Position numbers and translations under genes: made by a program. Of a stretch of 64,000 nucleotides of DNA, positions 37,201-48,763 are shown piece by piece. The stretch comes from Trichosphaerium sp. ATCC 40318 (lineage: Eukaryota; Discosea; Flabellinia; Trichosidae), in NCBI GenBank assembly GCA_038496445.1, contig JALMLS010000124.1:62001-126000 (forward strand), written 5' to 3'. Numbering within the stretch: the first letter of the stretch is position 1; every line of letters begins with the position of its first letter. The notes below the pieces were generated by a model. That model ran no database searches, had not been told where the DNA came from, and saw only the letters and a program-made list of their open reading frames with translations.

Positions 37201-37589
37201 TTTCAAAACAGTTACCTATTGGTTTTAACCCTACAACCACCTCCTTTTTGCCTTTTATGTTCTCCTATGGTTGTTTAGATGACATTGGCGTTATTTGGCG
37301 TTGAACGTACCGCAACGACAGACACAACAAGTAGTTTTGATTTAAACTCATGGTGTTTTTCTTGCTTCAGGCGAGCTGTGAAGCGTAGTACGCTGTTTTC
37401 AAATAAAGTTGGAGCGTCACCCGCTATAACTGTTACTGCTTCTGAATCGCCTTTAACAAGCGGTTTCCATCCTCCTTGCCACCTTACTTTCACCGGATGA
37501 TCCTTCACAGCCTTTGGTAGTCTTTCGACGCTCTTGAAGGTTATCGTATAACCAACCTTTACTTTCTTATGCCGCCGTGGAAGGTGCAT
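34242..37589 (-). CDS. NT-C2 / coiled-coil / DIL-domain protein
   Basis: ATG 37589. The first exons form an NT-C2 domain (VGYTITFKSVERLP, VKVRWQGGWKP, SVLRFTARLKQ, then KKEVVVGLKPIDLAKF and GPKLSFKIEAEW). A basic/acidic linker with an NPF motif (STNPFDENPDF), an acidic segment and a coiled coil of about 220 residues (36130-35570) follow. The C-terminal DIL (dilute) domain includes NPHIAHFFASLQYVYA, WTLENGAFLTVLSAHINAIY, FNALIR plus GQVVCTAG and AMSQLEEWA, then ITKEQIGLLLENFHPDQ. Head and tail are those of cargo/actin adaptors: NT-C2 in EHBP1-like proteins, DIL in myosin V and afadin. NPF suggests EH-domain binding. A membrane-traffic tether is a sound inference. The stop TAA (34242-34244) overlaps the last codon of a plus-strand open frame. 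Confidence 0.87.
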
Positions 37590-38130
37590 CAGGCTGTTTA
37601 ATGCTAAGTATGGTGTAAGATAGTGCTATCACTTAGCTTAATCACTTGACGATTCTCTATCTATGGAGAATATAGAAGCGACGCGGAAAACAGTATTCTG
37701 AAGACTTGGTTTTGTTTTATCAGTTTTTGGTTGTTTTCCCGTTTTACGAACATTCAAAGTTGTTATTATATGCACGTACATGATCCTCGGCTTCTTCTCT
37801 TCATGCTTTGATCACTTGTTCTAAAAAAGGCGTTGTTATTTTTGAACAGTCTTCAAACTGAACCGACACAAAGGCGGTTCACCTTGCAAATACTATAAAA
37901 CATAGCATGCGTTTGTGTCTAGCCACAGTGCGTACCTTCTACTGGTTCATAACCTTTAAGTTACCAAACAAGGCTATTTAATGTTTAATGTATGCAACTA
38001 GAATGATGTTGCAACTATGCTAGAACTACAAACTTCATGGCGCTATTAAGCGTGGGAAGACTTAAAATAGTTGTTTTCTGAAGTGCAACGTGTCGGCATG
38101 TTAGTCTAAATTGGCTAAGGCTATTGTAAA
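37590..38130. other. Divergent intergenic region
   Basis: About 540 bp between the divergent DIL-domain gene and ZW10, expected to hold both promoters. No exon is visible. Confidence 0.45.
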
Positions 38131-41100
38131 ATGGAAAAGAGCAACGAAACAAATGTATGCGGTTTAAAAAGCTTCATTCCGTTTATTTTATTTTTTAAGG
38201 CACCTCCAACGCTCGTAGAAGACTTGCTTCCGTATATAGAGGACGATTTGAGCTCAGAAAACTTGTTAGAATCGTTGCAATCTCAAATTGATGACACAAA
38301 GGTGCGACGTCAACCAACAGAATATAGGGTTCGTTAAAAACATATTTCCTAGTCTCAAATATACAAAACTGTTAATGCGCACTACAACCAATTCTTTGGC
38401 ACTCTAGAATGGATCTCAAACGTAGACAGCGATATCACAAGCATTTGCCAGCAGCTCCAAACAGTAGTAACTCAAGCAGGCACAAATGACGTACGACGCC
38501 CTAAAAAGATACGTACCTAACGTTGATATCATAATTAGGGCGGTATCATAAAATCAGCACTTGACGCGACAGAAAAACGCCAAGCGCTTCTAGAACAGTC
38601 TAAATCCAAGCAACATCTAATATCTTGTTTAAAGGGATTAGAAAAGGTACTATTTAACCACGTGGCACGCCAAAAAACCGTTTTCTAAAAAGTTTTAGGT
38701 TGACAAGGCTTTAAACGGTTTTGAAGACGCCTTGAGCCGTGATTACTTCTCAAAGGCTACTAATCACCTTGCAGAAGCTGGTGCGCAACTTAGAAACATA
38801 GAGACGTTGCTACCTGGGAAGAAACCAAAGATCTTTAGGATGCTTTCAGTAAGTTTTTAATGTTTTGATTCGTTAGCTCATAGTGACTGATTAAAATTGT
38901 TTTACTTCTTGGAAACTACTTTTCGTGATGCATTATGTATGTTTATCAAGGGTTATTAAGAGTTCCTTAGGGTAGATTCAATAAAAAGAAAGAAAAAGTG
39001 AGAGTAAGATTATTCAAAATATTCAAAGCAAGCGTTGACTTTTCAGCAAAAGGAGTTGTTGTTAAGAAGCTTATAAAAGGTATTATATTATTATTAGCAT
39101 GTCATTACTTTACCTTACTCAATAATTATTAGACGTTGGATATCAAGGCATCAGATTGAAGTTACTTTGTAAAGTAATGAAGGAGGTACGGGTTAACAAT
39201 TTTTCCGTCACTGTGTTCAATAAAATGAACACAAACTGTGTTACAACGCTCCAAAAAATGTTTTATAAATTAAGATTACGAACAAAGACATTTTAACGCC
39301 TTGCACGTGCTGCTTTTTTAACATCTTGAATTGCAAGTCAAGTGTCAAAACAATAAAATTTCATTTTGTTTTTTGGAACAAAAAACAAGTGTAACTTACT
39401 TCCATGTGTTATTTACTTATATCAATCGCTCAGGTTGGTATTATAAATGAAGCCATAGAAAAGCTAGCTGCGACATGTTTGGAGTTTATTAGTGTTGCAA
39501 TTCCAACGCTTAGTGAAACATCAAAAGCAGTTACAAAAGTTGGTGTAGATACAGCAAATCTTGGTTTTAAAAAGCTAACAAAACCTCCTGACACACCACC
39601 TTCACGTTCTGGTATGCACATACTTAATTCAACTCAATTCAAATATTTTGTATGGAACCTAAAATGAACTAAATGAATTGTTGTAGGTGCTGTGTTTAAG
39701 AACATTCTAACATTTTTGCGCTTTATTGTTGATAATGTCTTTGACAATGATCAAGCGCTATTAGCAATTCTGGTAGATAAATTAGAGAAAGACCTACACA
39801 ACACACTTATACAAGGTAAACTAGCGCTCTGTGACTGCACAATATCAAACCGTATTTAATACTATTTTTTTTTAAACACTTTTTTTTTCTTCACTAAACT
39901 AACTCTGGTTAGGTTGTCTCGAAAAATTTATTCCCAACCATTGTAGCCAACTGAAAGATTACCAAGCGATTGCGAAACTTGCTATAAAATTCGAGGCTGA
40001 CCTAAGCACAGCAGGTAACGATATTTCCATCATTTACATGAACGTAATATACTAACTTAACATAGGTATTAAGCTAGCTAATCCAGTTGCACTCTCGACG
40101 TATGCTAAAAACGTTGACACTCACTTTGCTGAAAAAAAGACAAATGGTATACTGGAGAGAGCCAGGGCTCTTTCACTTCAAGAAGACCTCTCAACACAGA
40201 CTTTCTCTGCAGCTACAATTCATGGTATACACATTAACTTTTTGTTGTTGAAGTTGACTTATTTTTTCTTTAGAGCCAGTTATAAATGCCCCAAAGACGT
40301 CTTTACGACATGGACGGTTATCTTCGAGAAGCTTCTTTGCTACTCAAGATTGGGTGGTATCTACACGTGCTATAGACCTAATAAAACTTGCCGAAGAAAC
40401 ACTTGAGGAGGCAACAGAGGTAAGGTTTTCGTCTAATACTCTTCATTGTTGACAGTATGTTAGGCAACTGAAGAATGTGCTACGAAAATGTATGAAAGTA
40501 TAAGAGACGCATTAGATATGTTCAGAGCTGTAATGCCGGTATGGCTCAGCACTGTGACGGAATGAACTAACTCGTGGTTTTTTTCCAGGTTTTTCATGGG
40601 TATAACCTTGAAAACAGCGCCAGAGTCCCTGTCATTTTTCATAATGACTGTATGTATATTTCCCACTTTCTCATAACTCTAGGACATAAATATGCTCCCA
40701 GGTACACCAACATAAAGCGTTTAAAACAAACAAAAGAAATAACTCATTTTTTTTTAGACTTCCAGGCACACTTTTTGATAGAGCAACTTTTATTGATATG
40801 GCACCCATCTTCAGGGATCTAGGACAAAGTCATTTGACAGCACAACTAGTATGTCTATACTAGGAAGTTATACTTAAGTATTTGGTGAATTTGAACAAAA
40901 ATACTTGCAAACTTCTAGAATTCCAGTTTTTTACTGATAGTACTTTTCTTTTTTCTCAAAACAGAGATTTACTTATGTTATACTTAGATGAAGCGTAAAA
41001 AAGATCACTTGGATTGGCTTCGTGAGTGTAACTCATTACGGGATACACATCGTAAGAATTGCTTTGTACGGGCTGAAAACGCTATAGAAAAGATAAGACT

Positions 41101-41722
41101 ACAATTCATACATCTACACAAGTCTTGGATGGTACTAAGGACAACTTTTTTTTCAAGTTTCGCGAGCTTTTTTAGTTATTTGTCCTCAATTTCCTTGACT
41201 CTGTTTTAGGATATCTTGCCACAAGAAATATTTTATAAAGCACTAGGGTCTGTAGTCGATAGTGCATTAGAGAGGTACACTAGAAAGAAAAAAACAAACC
41301 CGAAAGTCCAAGAACAAAAAGTTCGATGAAGTTTTTTAACTTTTTTCTTTTGTTTCATCATTTTCTTGTCTCCCTTTTGCTCTTACTCACAATGATTTTC
41401 CTTTAGAATGATTTTAGATGTTGAGACTTTAACGGCCATATCAGAGGCTGAAACAAAGTACCTCAATCGGTTATTTAAGATGCTTTTTGATATTGAGAAT
41501 CTATTTAATTATCACGATGAAAGTCACGTGAATGATCACGTGAAACTTTGGATAAAGTATAATCAGATAACACATATTTTCGATGCTAAGATGGTTGAGA
41601 TTGTTAATAATTGGAGGAATGGGAAGTTAAAGGATTTCAAAAGAGATGAAGTTGAGAGTTTGATAAAGGCTATTTTTGATGATTCTGAGTTTCGACGAAA
41701 TCAAATAAATCTCCTCAAGTGA
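38131..41722 (+). CDS. ZW10: ZW10/Dsl1-family kinetochore and ER-tethering protein
   Basis: Starts MEKSNETN (ATG 38131). About 17 small exons give a long helical protein: early coiled region (LVEDLLPYIEDDLSSENLL, GFEDALSRDYFSKA), central helices (WVVSTRAIDLIKLAEETLEE), then the most conserved block RVPVIFHNDCMYISHFLIT LGHKYAP followed by FIDMAPIFRDLGQ. The C-terminus (WIKYNQITHIFDAKMVEIV, NNWRNGKLKDFKRDEVESL, IKAIFDDSEFRRNQINL) matches the ZW10 ending W-x-(D/N)-GKG-x-L-x-x-F-x-x-x-EV-x-x-LI-x-A-(L/I)-F. ZW10 acts in the RZZ checkpoint complex and, with RINT1/NAG, in the Dsl1/NRZ complex tethering Golgi-to-ER vesicles. The second role is more universal in protists. Confidence 0.85.
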
Positions 41723-41754
41723 CATAGGTTTTTTGGTTTCGTTAATTTGTTTGT

Positions 41755-42419
41755 GTAGATTATATATACAACCTATTTTCCTGATGCTTTTTGAGAAGCT
41801 TAGTCAGTCAGGTACGTCGTTGTCGCTTGAGTTTTTTTTTGTTTTTTTTTGTGTACTGAGACAGGGAAAAATTGTTGCACTGTTTATTCGGCATGAGTGT
41901 CTACGAATTGAGCGACGGTTGTTTTTAATGACTAGTTCCTTTGTTAACCATGTAGAGTTTCACATTTTAAAATCTGTTCATTTCGTACCAAGCAAGAGTT
42001 CGATAAATGACATACCGATCTTGTGGAGGAAAAAAGTATCAAATCTTATTTAAGAACTATTGAACCTAAATGACGCTCTTACACTTTTGCTATGTTTACT
42101 TTAGACAAGGCAGCTAATACACGATTACTTTGTTTACTATTGAGAACCCTGAGTTCTATATTTGACCATACAAAATTGCGCTAGTGTTTTTTACATAATT
42201 TTTTCCCATTTTGAAACACCAAATGATGAACAGATTACACCCATTTCATATCGGTTGCGCGAAACTCGTAAGATACGAGGCTTGAGGTTGCCTGTACATC
42301 AAGCAAAAGGCACCGTTACTGTTTGTATGTACATTTATTCAGTGCTTCACCAAACATGTGAATTCTCTTTGTTCATCCTGCAAATACCAGTAGCATCTAT
42401 CCAACCTCTACGAACATAA
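41755..42419 (+). CDS. Putative unidentified gene or gene remnant, exon fragments
   Basis: Several splice-compatible pieces are seen: YIQPIFLMLFEKLSQSG then a GTACGT donor; GKIVALFIRHECLRIERRLF after a CAG acceptor; KAANTRLLCLLLRTLSSIF after a TTTAG acceptor; and HFETPNDEQITPISYRLRE/TRKIRGLRLPVHQAKG near 42220-42310. They look like natural protein, but I could not splice them into one frame and do not recognise a family. No ATG was identified. Confidence 0.3.
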
Positions 42420-43016
42420 CTTCTTTGATATGGTATTAAACAGAAGTTCTCCGACATTGCTAAGGTAACCTAAATAAAGAAGTATAGGAGCAAACTTGTT
42501 TCAAAACTTCTATTTTCAAATTCTAAAGAATTTGTTTTTTGTTGTTGCCTTTAAAACCTTTCTCCGATAATGTTTGTTAACTGCAGTCATGAACAGTATC
42601 TGAATGGAGAATTGATAATAACAAATCTTATTGTTGCGTTCTTCTACAACACCGTTGCGTGCATAGACTACCTATCAAATCAAAGCCAGAAAGCGCGAAA
42701 AGAGGTCATTTACCCAACTCGTTTAAAAAAAACACCGAAAAAAAATTGTGCGAGTATCACTTTAAACATCATTTTTATCGCTTAAAAACAATTATACCGT
42801 ACATTGATTGCGTCACATCCTTTTCTTGTGGAAAAACTTTCGAAAAGTCCGAAAATACAAAAAACTTGGTACTTCACTTTCATCGCTTTTCCGAACGTAT
42901 AAAGTTCCGCCACGCATTTCATAGGCTCTTCAGAACCCGTATGAGGTAATACTCAAAAAGGAACGTAGCCGCTGAAATTAGACAAAAAACTCCAAACACA
43001 ACACTCAACGCAACGC
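42420..43016. other. Intergenic region
   Basis: About 600 bp upstream of the lysozyme gene. Open frames here are short, Lys-rich and lack homology or splice support. Confidence 0.45.
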
Positions 43017-45158
43017 ATGCGCACCTCACAATCACTAGCGGCCTTATTAGTCGTATGTGTGCTATATGCAACACTCTCACAAGCAAAAACTGTAGGAGAT
43101 GGTGAGTTATAAGCTTATTTATACGTAGACCGAAAACTAACTTGATATTTCTAGTATACAAAAGACCTGCTTGTTCACCACACGAAGTCCAGAAACTTTC
43201 TCTCCAAATCATTACCCAAATGAATTGTATGCGTCCTGGTACCCTAAAATCATTCGAGGGTGTAGGACGTCTTCATTGGGACCCTAAGAAGCTTAATCCG
43301 TAAGTATTTGAGACTATCCTTTGCTTGCACACAAAAGAATTGCAAAAAATCCAAAAAAAAACCTAAAAGCGATACAAGATCCCAAGTGCTGATTTTTCTC
43401 TCTCCCTTTGTAGATACCTCCAATATAAGGCTACAGATCAACTTATAAATATCGTTGTCAACAGTATAATGGACCCTGACAAGGAGGCTTTGGATATTGA
43501 TATCATGAGCGCTATTAGAACTATTCCTGAGCAGTTCTTGATATATAAGTGGATAAATGATGATTCAAGCGCCGCATCTTGTCTTAGAAGGCACTACCCA
43601 CCAAGTACGTCAAAAAGTCGACTTTTTTTTTCGTTTTCCGTTTTCGTTTTTTTGTTTTCGAGTGAACTGTGCAACAAAGTTGCAGTTGCAACCTCTTTGT
43701 TTGGAGCGATTTGGTTTTTTTTCTTACGAATTTTGCGTTTAGGCACAATAAACCGCGGGGATGGCCTTGATATTGATATTGTTCAAACCAGTAACGCGTT
43801 TAGACGCAGAATGTACAGTTTTGGCTTTAATTCGGTCGCTGTCAATCGATTTACCGGAAGAGTATCAAAACTCTCTGAGAAACATCACTATCGCTTCCGC
43901 GGTGGCGAGGACATTGGCGATCTTGATGTTCGCGCATTCCAAACGTACGTTTCCGCCTTTTTTTATCCCAACGACTCGCACTTAACCACATATAACTGAC
44001 TTAAAAATAGGCTATGGAACATGAACAACCCAAAGTCTAAGCACATCCCAGAAAAGTCTATGGGTAAATTTGATGGCATAACACAAGCGAGGATGCTTAA
44101 CTCCCCAGCTGATGGGTTCAAAAAGGGTTGGCAATGCGCTAACCAGAAGATAGAAAGCGAAGAAGAATTTTTCGAAAAGTTCCTTGGTGAGACAGCACCA
44201 CCAACAACAAAACCTCCAAAACCAAACCAATGGCAAGAAAAACCAACAAAGAAGCCTTTCTTCCCAACATTGTGGCCTAAAAAAACAACACCAAAGCCAC
44301 CTACACCAAAGCCTACATCTGCACCAACAGCAGCTCCATCAAGACCAGTTGTTGTACCTACATCAAAGATGACTCTTGGAAGACTTGGACTTCGTCTTAT
44401 CAAAACTTTTGAAGGGTTCAGAGCAAACTTTTACTACGACTCTGCTGGTATTAGAACTATTGGTTATGGTCACGCATGTCATGTACATGACTGTAACAAT
44501 ATCAAAGGACTAAGAGAGGATGGTTCTGTACGTTGAAACCACTTTCAATCTTTTTTTTTTTTGTTTGTTCGAGCTTGGTTTGCTGACTCTTTATTTTGCA
44601 GGTTTATCAAGCCCACCCTCCTTTGTCCGGCGCTGAAGGACAAGATGTATTCCGCCATGATCTTAAGTACAGCAAATATGTTAAGGCTGTTCAACAAAAT
44701 GTTAAAGTGCAGCTAAAGCAATACCAGTTTGACGCTTTGGTTTCTTTTACGTTCAACCTCGGTCCAAATATCTTTGCAGGATCTGATCTTTTGAGGATAA
44801 TAAACAGAGGTGGTAGCGCAGCTGAAGTCACAGCCGAATTGATGCTATTCGTCAATGTCTTCCATGCTAATGGTAGAAAAGAAAGAATACAAGGTCTGGT
44901 AAACAGACGTGCTGCTGAAGCTAACTTATACACAGTACGTTCAAAACTTACTTTATCACTGTATTCTTTATGTTTTTGTTGACGTGTTTGTTTTAGACTG
45001 GTGAATTCGGTCGTGTCAGTCTCAGTTCATGTGTTGTTGATAACGCTCATGGGCGGAAAAACGCACCAGGTCTTTGCGTGGACACAGCTGATTGCGGTGG
45101 TAGATCATACCGTGGTTTCTGCCCTGGAGCAGCTAATATTAGATGTTGCATTGAGTAA
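43017..45158 (+). CDS. Secreted M15-like / GH24 lysozyme / Cys-rich modular protein (544 aa)
   Basis: Seven exons (43017-43101, 43155-43299, 43414-43604, 43743-43944, 44011-44527, 44602-44934, 44997-45158) sum to 1635 nt, in frame. Signal peptide MRTSQSLAALLVVCVLYA. Residues about 35-150 match the secreted VanY/M15-type carboxypeptidase layout: MNCMRPGTLKSFEGVGRLH, IRTIPEQFLIYKW, NRGDGLDIDIV. The expected SxHxxGxAxD metal motif reads NRGDGLDID, so its His is Arg. A peptidoglycan-binding-like segment follows (LDVRAFQTLWNMNNP ... MLNSPADGFKKGWQC), then a Pro/Thr/Lys linker. The GH24 lysozyme has TFEGFRANFYYDSAG (Glu and Asp) and RTIGYGH (Thr), so its catalytic set is intact. A C-terminal Cys-rich module (GLCVDTADCGGRSYRGFCPG, NIRCCIE) ends it. 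It likely digests bacterial walls in food vacuoles or outside the cell. Confidence 0.9.
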
Positions 45159-45392
45159 AAAAAAACAACAACAAAAAAGAGCACGCACGTGCTCACAAAC
45201 TCCAAAAAATATTTAACGGTCAAAAAAACCCCAACCTTTAGTATCAAATTATAAATTATGTATTCTCTTCGTGAACAAAATGGAAAACATCCCATTATAT
45301 CTAATCCCCACTTTATCCAAAATCCTTGTAATTAAATCCAAAAAATAATAAATAATCAAAATGTCAAAACTATCAAAAAAATGTATTTCGTG

Positions 45393-45861
45393 TTATTCTC
45401 TCTCTGTTCCTTCACTTTGAACGTTACATTCCTCTTGTATCTTACTTGGCGCGAAACCAAGCCATGCGCGTGGTCCAGGGGAGGCTAGACCGATATATGA
45501 AGCGTAAGCAGCCAGAATTGCGAAAAGAGTGACGTCAATGCGAAAACACATGTAAGCAGTTGTATCGTATGATTGGGTAAACGCTAAGGACAAAAGAGCG
45601 CATAATCCAACTATAATTGCGCAAACAGGCGCTACAACGAGCGGTAGTAAAGAAAGCGCTATGAATGGGCTATTTGAACCCTTTAAATCAGTTCTAATTC
45701 GTTTAAAGATCAACGAAGGTAACACAAGACCTAAAAGCTGTTATTTGTACTGCTATCGCTGATAGCGAACCAAATAAGCCAAACAGTAACCCTGAGACGG
45801 CCCAAAACAGAACTGAAAGCAATCCACTGCCAAAACTTATGAACAGCGATATCAAGTCCAT
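45393..45861 (-). CDS. Small multi-pass membrane protein (unknown family)
   Basis: ATG 45861 gives MDLISLFISFGSGLLSVLFW. A 40-nt intron (GTTCGC...TTTTAG) joins G to LVLPSLIFKRIRTDLKG. Hydrophobic stretches follow (LSLLPLVVAPVCAIIVGLCALLS split by short loops, and FAILAAYASYIGL), then a hydrophilic tail ending SEGTERE. Total about 140 aa, with three to four helices. I do not recognise the family. The splice is supported because the unspliced frame would stop immediately. Confidence 0.6.
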
Positions 45862-46703
45862 CGTTGGCTCTGCGTTGATTGCTAAACACTCGTTAAGCTA
45901 CTTTTGTTGAACGAAATGCCCAACAAAAAAAACGACGAAGAATAGTGTACAAGGGAACTCAAAATGCTACAAGGTTCACGTTATAAGTCTTTGCTCTACT
46001 AGAGGCCATTAATTGTTTGAGTTAAAGTTAGTGATACATGGGTACGAACAGACAAAAATGACACGCTGTAAGATCACGTGATTTATATGTATGTAATCAG
46101 TCAATGGTACATTCAAAACAAACTACTTCAAAGTAGCTTATTACGAGTGAACCTTGGTTATGCTAGCACCCATCACGTGGTTGGTATTTAACATTGAATT
46201 AGCCTATGGCATTTTGTTGTTTGATGAAACGCATGCGAAATGTTTAAGAACTGCGTAAATGATTGTTGTACTTCGTAAACCAAATACTAAACAATTTGTT
46301 CAGAAAGATTAGCAAAGAAGGTCGTAGCTCCGGAGAAACCATGTTTAAATCTGTTTGCTTGCAACTTGCAAATCCAATGAATGTTATAATAATACACATA
46401 CATTATTCATGTACATTCGTGTGAAAAAGCGAGTCATAACTTTAGATACCTGGCCATACTAAACTTAAGGCCTTTTTTTTTTTTTTTTTGAATTCACGTT
46501 TTAATCTCGGTCACGTGAAAAGCAATCAAGCTTGACTGTATCAAAGTAGTAGTAAGCAGATACTCGCTTTGAGCCCCATGCAATCTATAAAAGTTCAAAG
46601 AAGATACATCACGGAATAACCTAAACCTATTGTTTTATTGAACCATGAGATGATCACGTGAAAATGAAAATAAAAACATACAACATAAAATAAAAGTTGT
46701 ACA
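45862..46703. other. Divergent intergenic region rich in CACGTG
   Basis: About 840 bp with four CACGTG palindromes (about 46076, 46175, 46512, 46656), the last about 45 bp upstream of the next ATG. A poly-T run lies near 46473. No exon is seen. Confidence 0.45.
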
Positions 46704-48076
46704 ATGGCAACAACAGTTCTATATCTCTTTGCTCTCATCTTCGTGTCTGTCAACGCTTCTCAAGTAGACCCGTTTACAGCATTCGGATACACTGAGGCAT
46801 CTCAAACTACACCGCTATTTACAAGCACAGTATTGGATCCTTCTATCGCAGGAGGTCGAGATATGACAGCAAACAGACTTTCGGGAAACTCTGATTTTTT
46901 AGTTACTCGTGTACTGTTGCAGGTACTAGTTTCACTATGGCAAATGATGTTAGTGTCACTGGTAATTGCTCAGCGGTATACTCTGGCGTAGATGAAGATG
47001 GTATTGAACCACCTTTGGACTTAACTCAAAATGGATGCAGTAAGTTTTTCCTTCATGATTGATCTCTGGCATTTAATTTGTTAATATTTCTAAATTAGGT
47101 TGTTATAACTTTCGTGTCATGGGTTCTGACGCAGATATTGAAGTATCAACTCACCTACAAAACTCGTTTTCTCAGTCAACAACATCTTTAAGTGTGGTTT
47201 TGCAAGATGTTAACTCAGCTGTTGATGTCTGTTTGCCATACGGAAGCGCCATTACTGACCTGTATTCTGTTGATCGAGTTGAGTATGTATTGGATGGAGC
47301 CAATGTTGCATCAGGTGATATTGCTATTCAATATGCTTGTTGTCAGCCATCTGTTTCTTGTTGGTAAGTGTTGTTAAATCTCAAGGAGAACTAAACTCAT
47401 GACATTTGTTTGTAGGCATACTCTCAGTCCTGTCGGATCTGCTAACATGTCCGATTTGAGAGTTGGTGACGATATTAGTGTTGAGGTTACTTGTGAGAAC
47501 TATGAGAGGCTTCCAGCGCTCGCTTCAGAGACAATCTCAGGTTATCTCAGTTTTGATAGCTCTATTGGTACTATTGATGATGCATCTCTTTCTTGTACTG
47601 GAACGTCATCATCAAGTGTTGCAAATAATATTGCTCAGTTTGTTGCCACTTTGACTCCAAATCAACAAGCCTCATGCACCTTCACTATTGAATTGACAGG
47701 AACTGGTCAACTTGATGATATTGGCGCTGTAGTAACAACATCTGCTGGTGAGCTAACACCAATTCGTTCAAATGAAGGATATTCATTGTACGCTTTTTGA
47801 TTAGATTTCTTTGTGTTCTTACTTTGTTCTTGTAGGCAAGGTACAGCTGATTTCTGCAACCCTCCAACACTGTCTTCTATCACGGTCTCTGATGGGAACA
47901 CACAGACAATAGTCCGATGTAGTGGTAGACCATTGAGATGTTTTCTATTGACATTGAATAACCCTTGTGTATTCGCATCAAATTGCATTGATGGAACTTG
48001 TGATGTGTTTTGTTACAACACACCAGAATGTCATGCTGATCCTATTTGTTCATCGTTTTGGGATCAAAGCAACTAA
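46704..48076 (+). CDS. Secreted Cys-containing protein (unknown family)
   Basis: Signal peptide MATTVLYLFALIFVSVNA, then about five exons. Landmarks: exon 1 donor GTCGAG after SIAG joins GTSFTMANDVSVTGNCSAVY; then YNFRVMGSDADIEVSTHL, VDVCLPYGSAITDLYSVDR, YACCQPSVSCWHTLSPVGS, EVTCENYERLP, LSCTG, ASCTFTIELTG, FCNPPTLSS and a final Cys-dense piece (CVFASNCIDGTCDVFCYNTP ECHADPICSSF). No membrane anchor. The paired Cys spacing and beta-rich composition suggest an extracellular beta-sandwich protein. Part of it is present as an inverted copy 0.7 kb downstream. Confidence 0.75.
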
Positions 48077-48186
48077 ATAAATAAAGCTCTCCCGGCTACC
48101 ATTACTTCTAGAATGTTTCTTCACTAGCTTCGTGCTAGTTAACGTATCAACAGTTCTTCACTTTTTAGACATTCTGTATATATCCA

Positions 48187-48430
48187 TATGTTAGCAGAAT
48201 CGACTGGACTGAGAGCCTACAAACAAATGCCATGAGTTTAGTTCTCCTTGAGATTTAACAACACTTACCAACAAGAAACAGATGGCTGACAGCAAGCATA
48301 TTGAATAGCAATATCACCTGATGCAACATTGGCTCCATCCAATACATATTCAACTCGATCAACAGAATACAGGTCGGTAATGGCGCTTCTGTATGGCAAA
48401 CAGACATCAACAGCTGAGTTAACATCTTGC
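48187..48430 (-). pseudogene. Inverted partial copy of the upstream secreted-protein gene
   Basis: The reverse complement matches 47206-47455. About 190 bp are almost identical (one clear mismatch, TACAGAAGC versus TACGGAAGC), and the distal 40 bp are more diverged. The copy contains the end of one exon, the whole intron and the start of the next exon, so it arose from genomic DNA and not by retrotransposition. It lacks a start and its continuation, and is best called a fragment. Confidence 0.85.
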
Positions 48431-48763
48431 TTTGGATTCAAATTATCTGATAGGTAATTGTACACGTGACAGTTTTTTAATCACTTGAAAAAAAAAACCG
48501 CCTGTTGGATCTGAACCACATTGTGTTTAACAGTGAGTGTAAACCTTTTGTCGTAGCGTCATAGCCGTATTGTGATTTATGGCAAGAATGAGTAACCAAT
48601 TTGGAGAGTAATTCCAAGCGGTGGCCGGAGTTTCATTTTGTAGGTTTTCCAAAAAAGGTCACATTGGTGAACATACATTACGACATACAGCAAAAAGATT
48701 GCTTTTTACTTTAGAAATCACATTTTATTGTTCAAAGGTACATAGGTGATGTGGAGAATCTTA

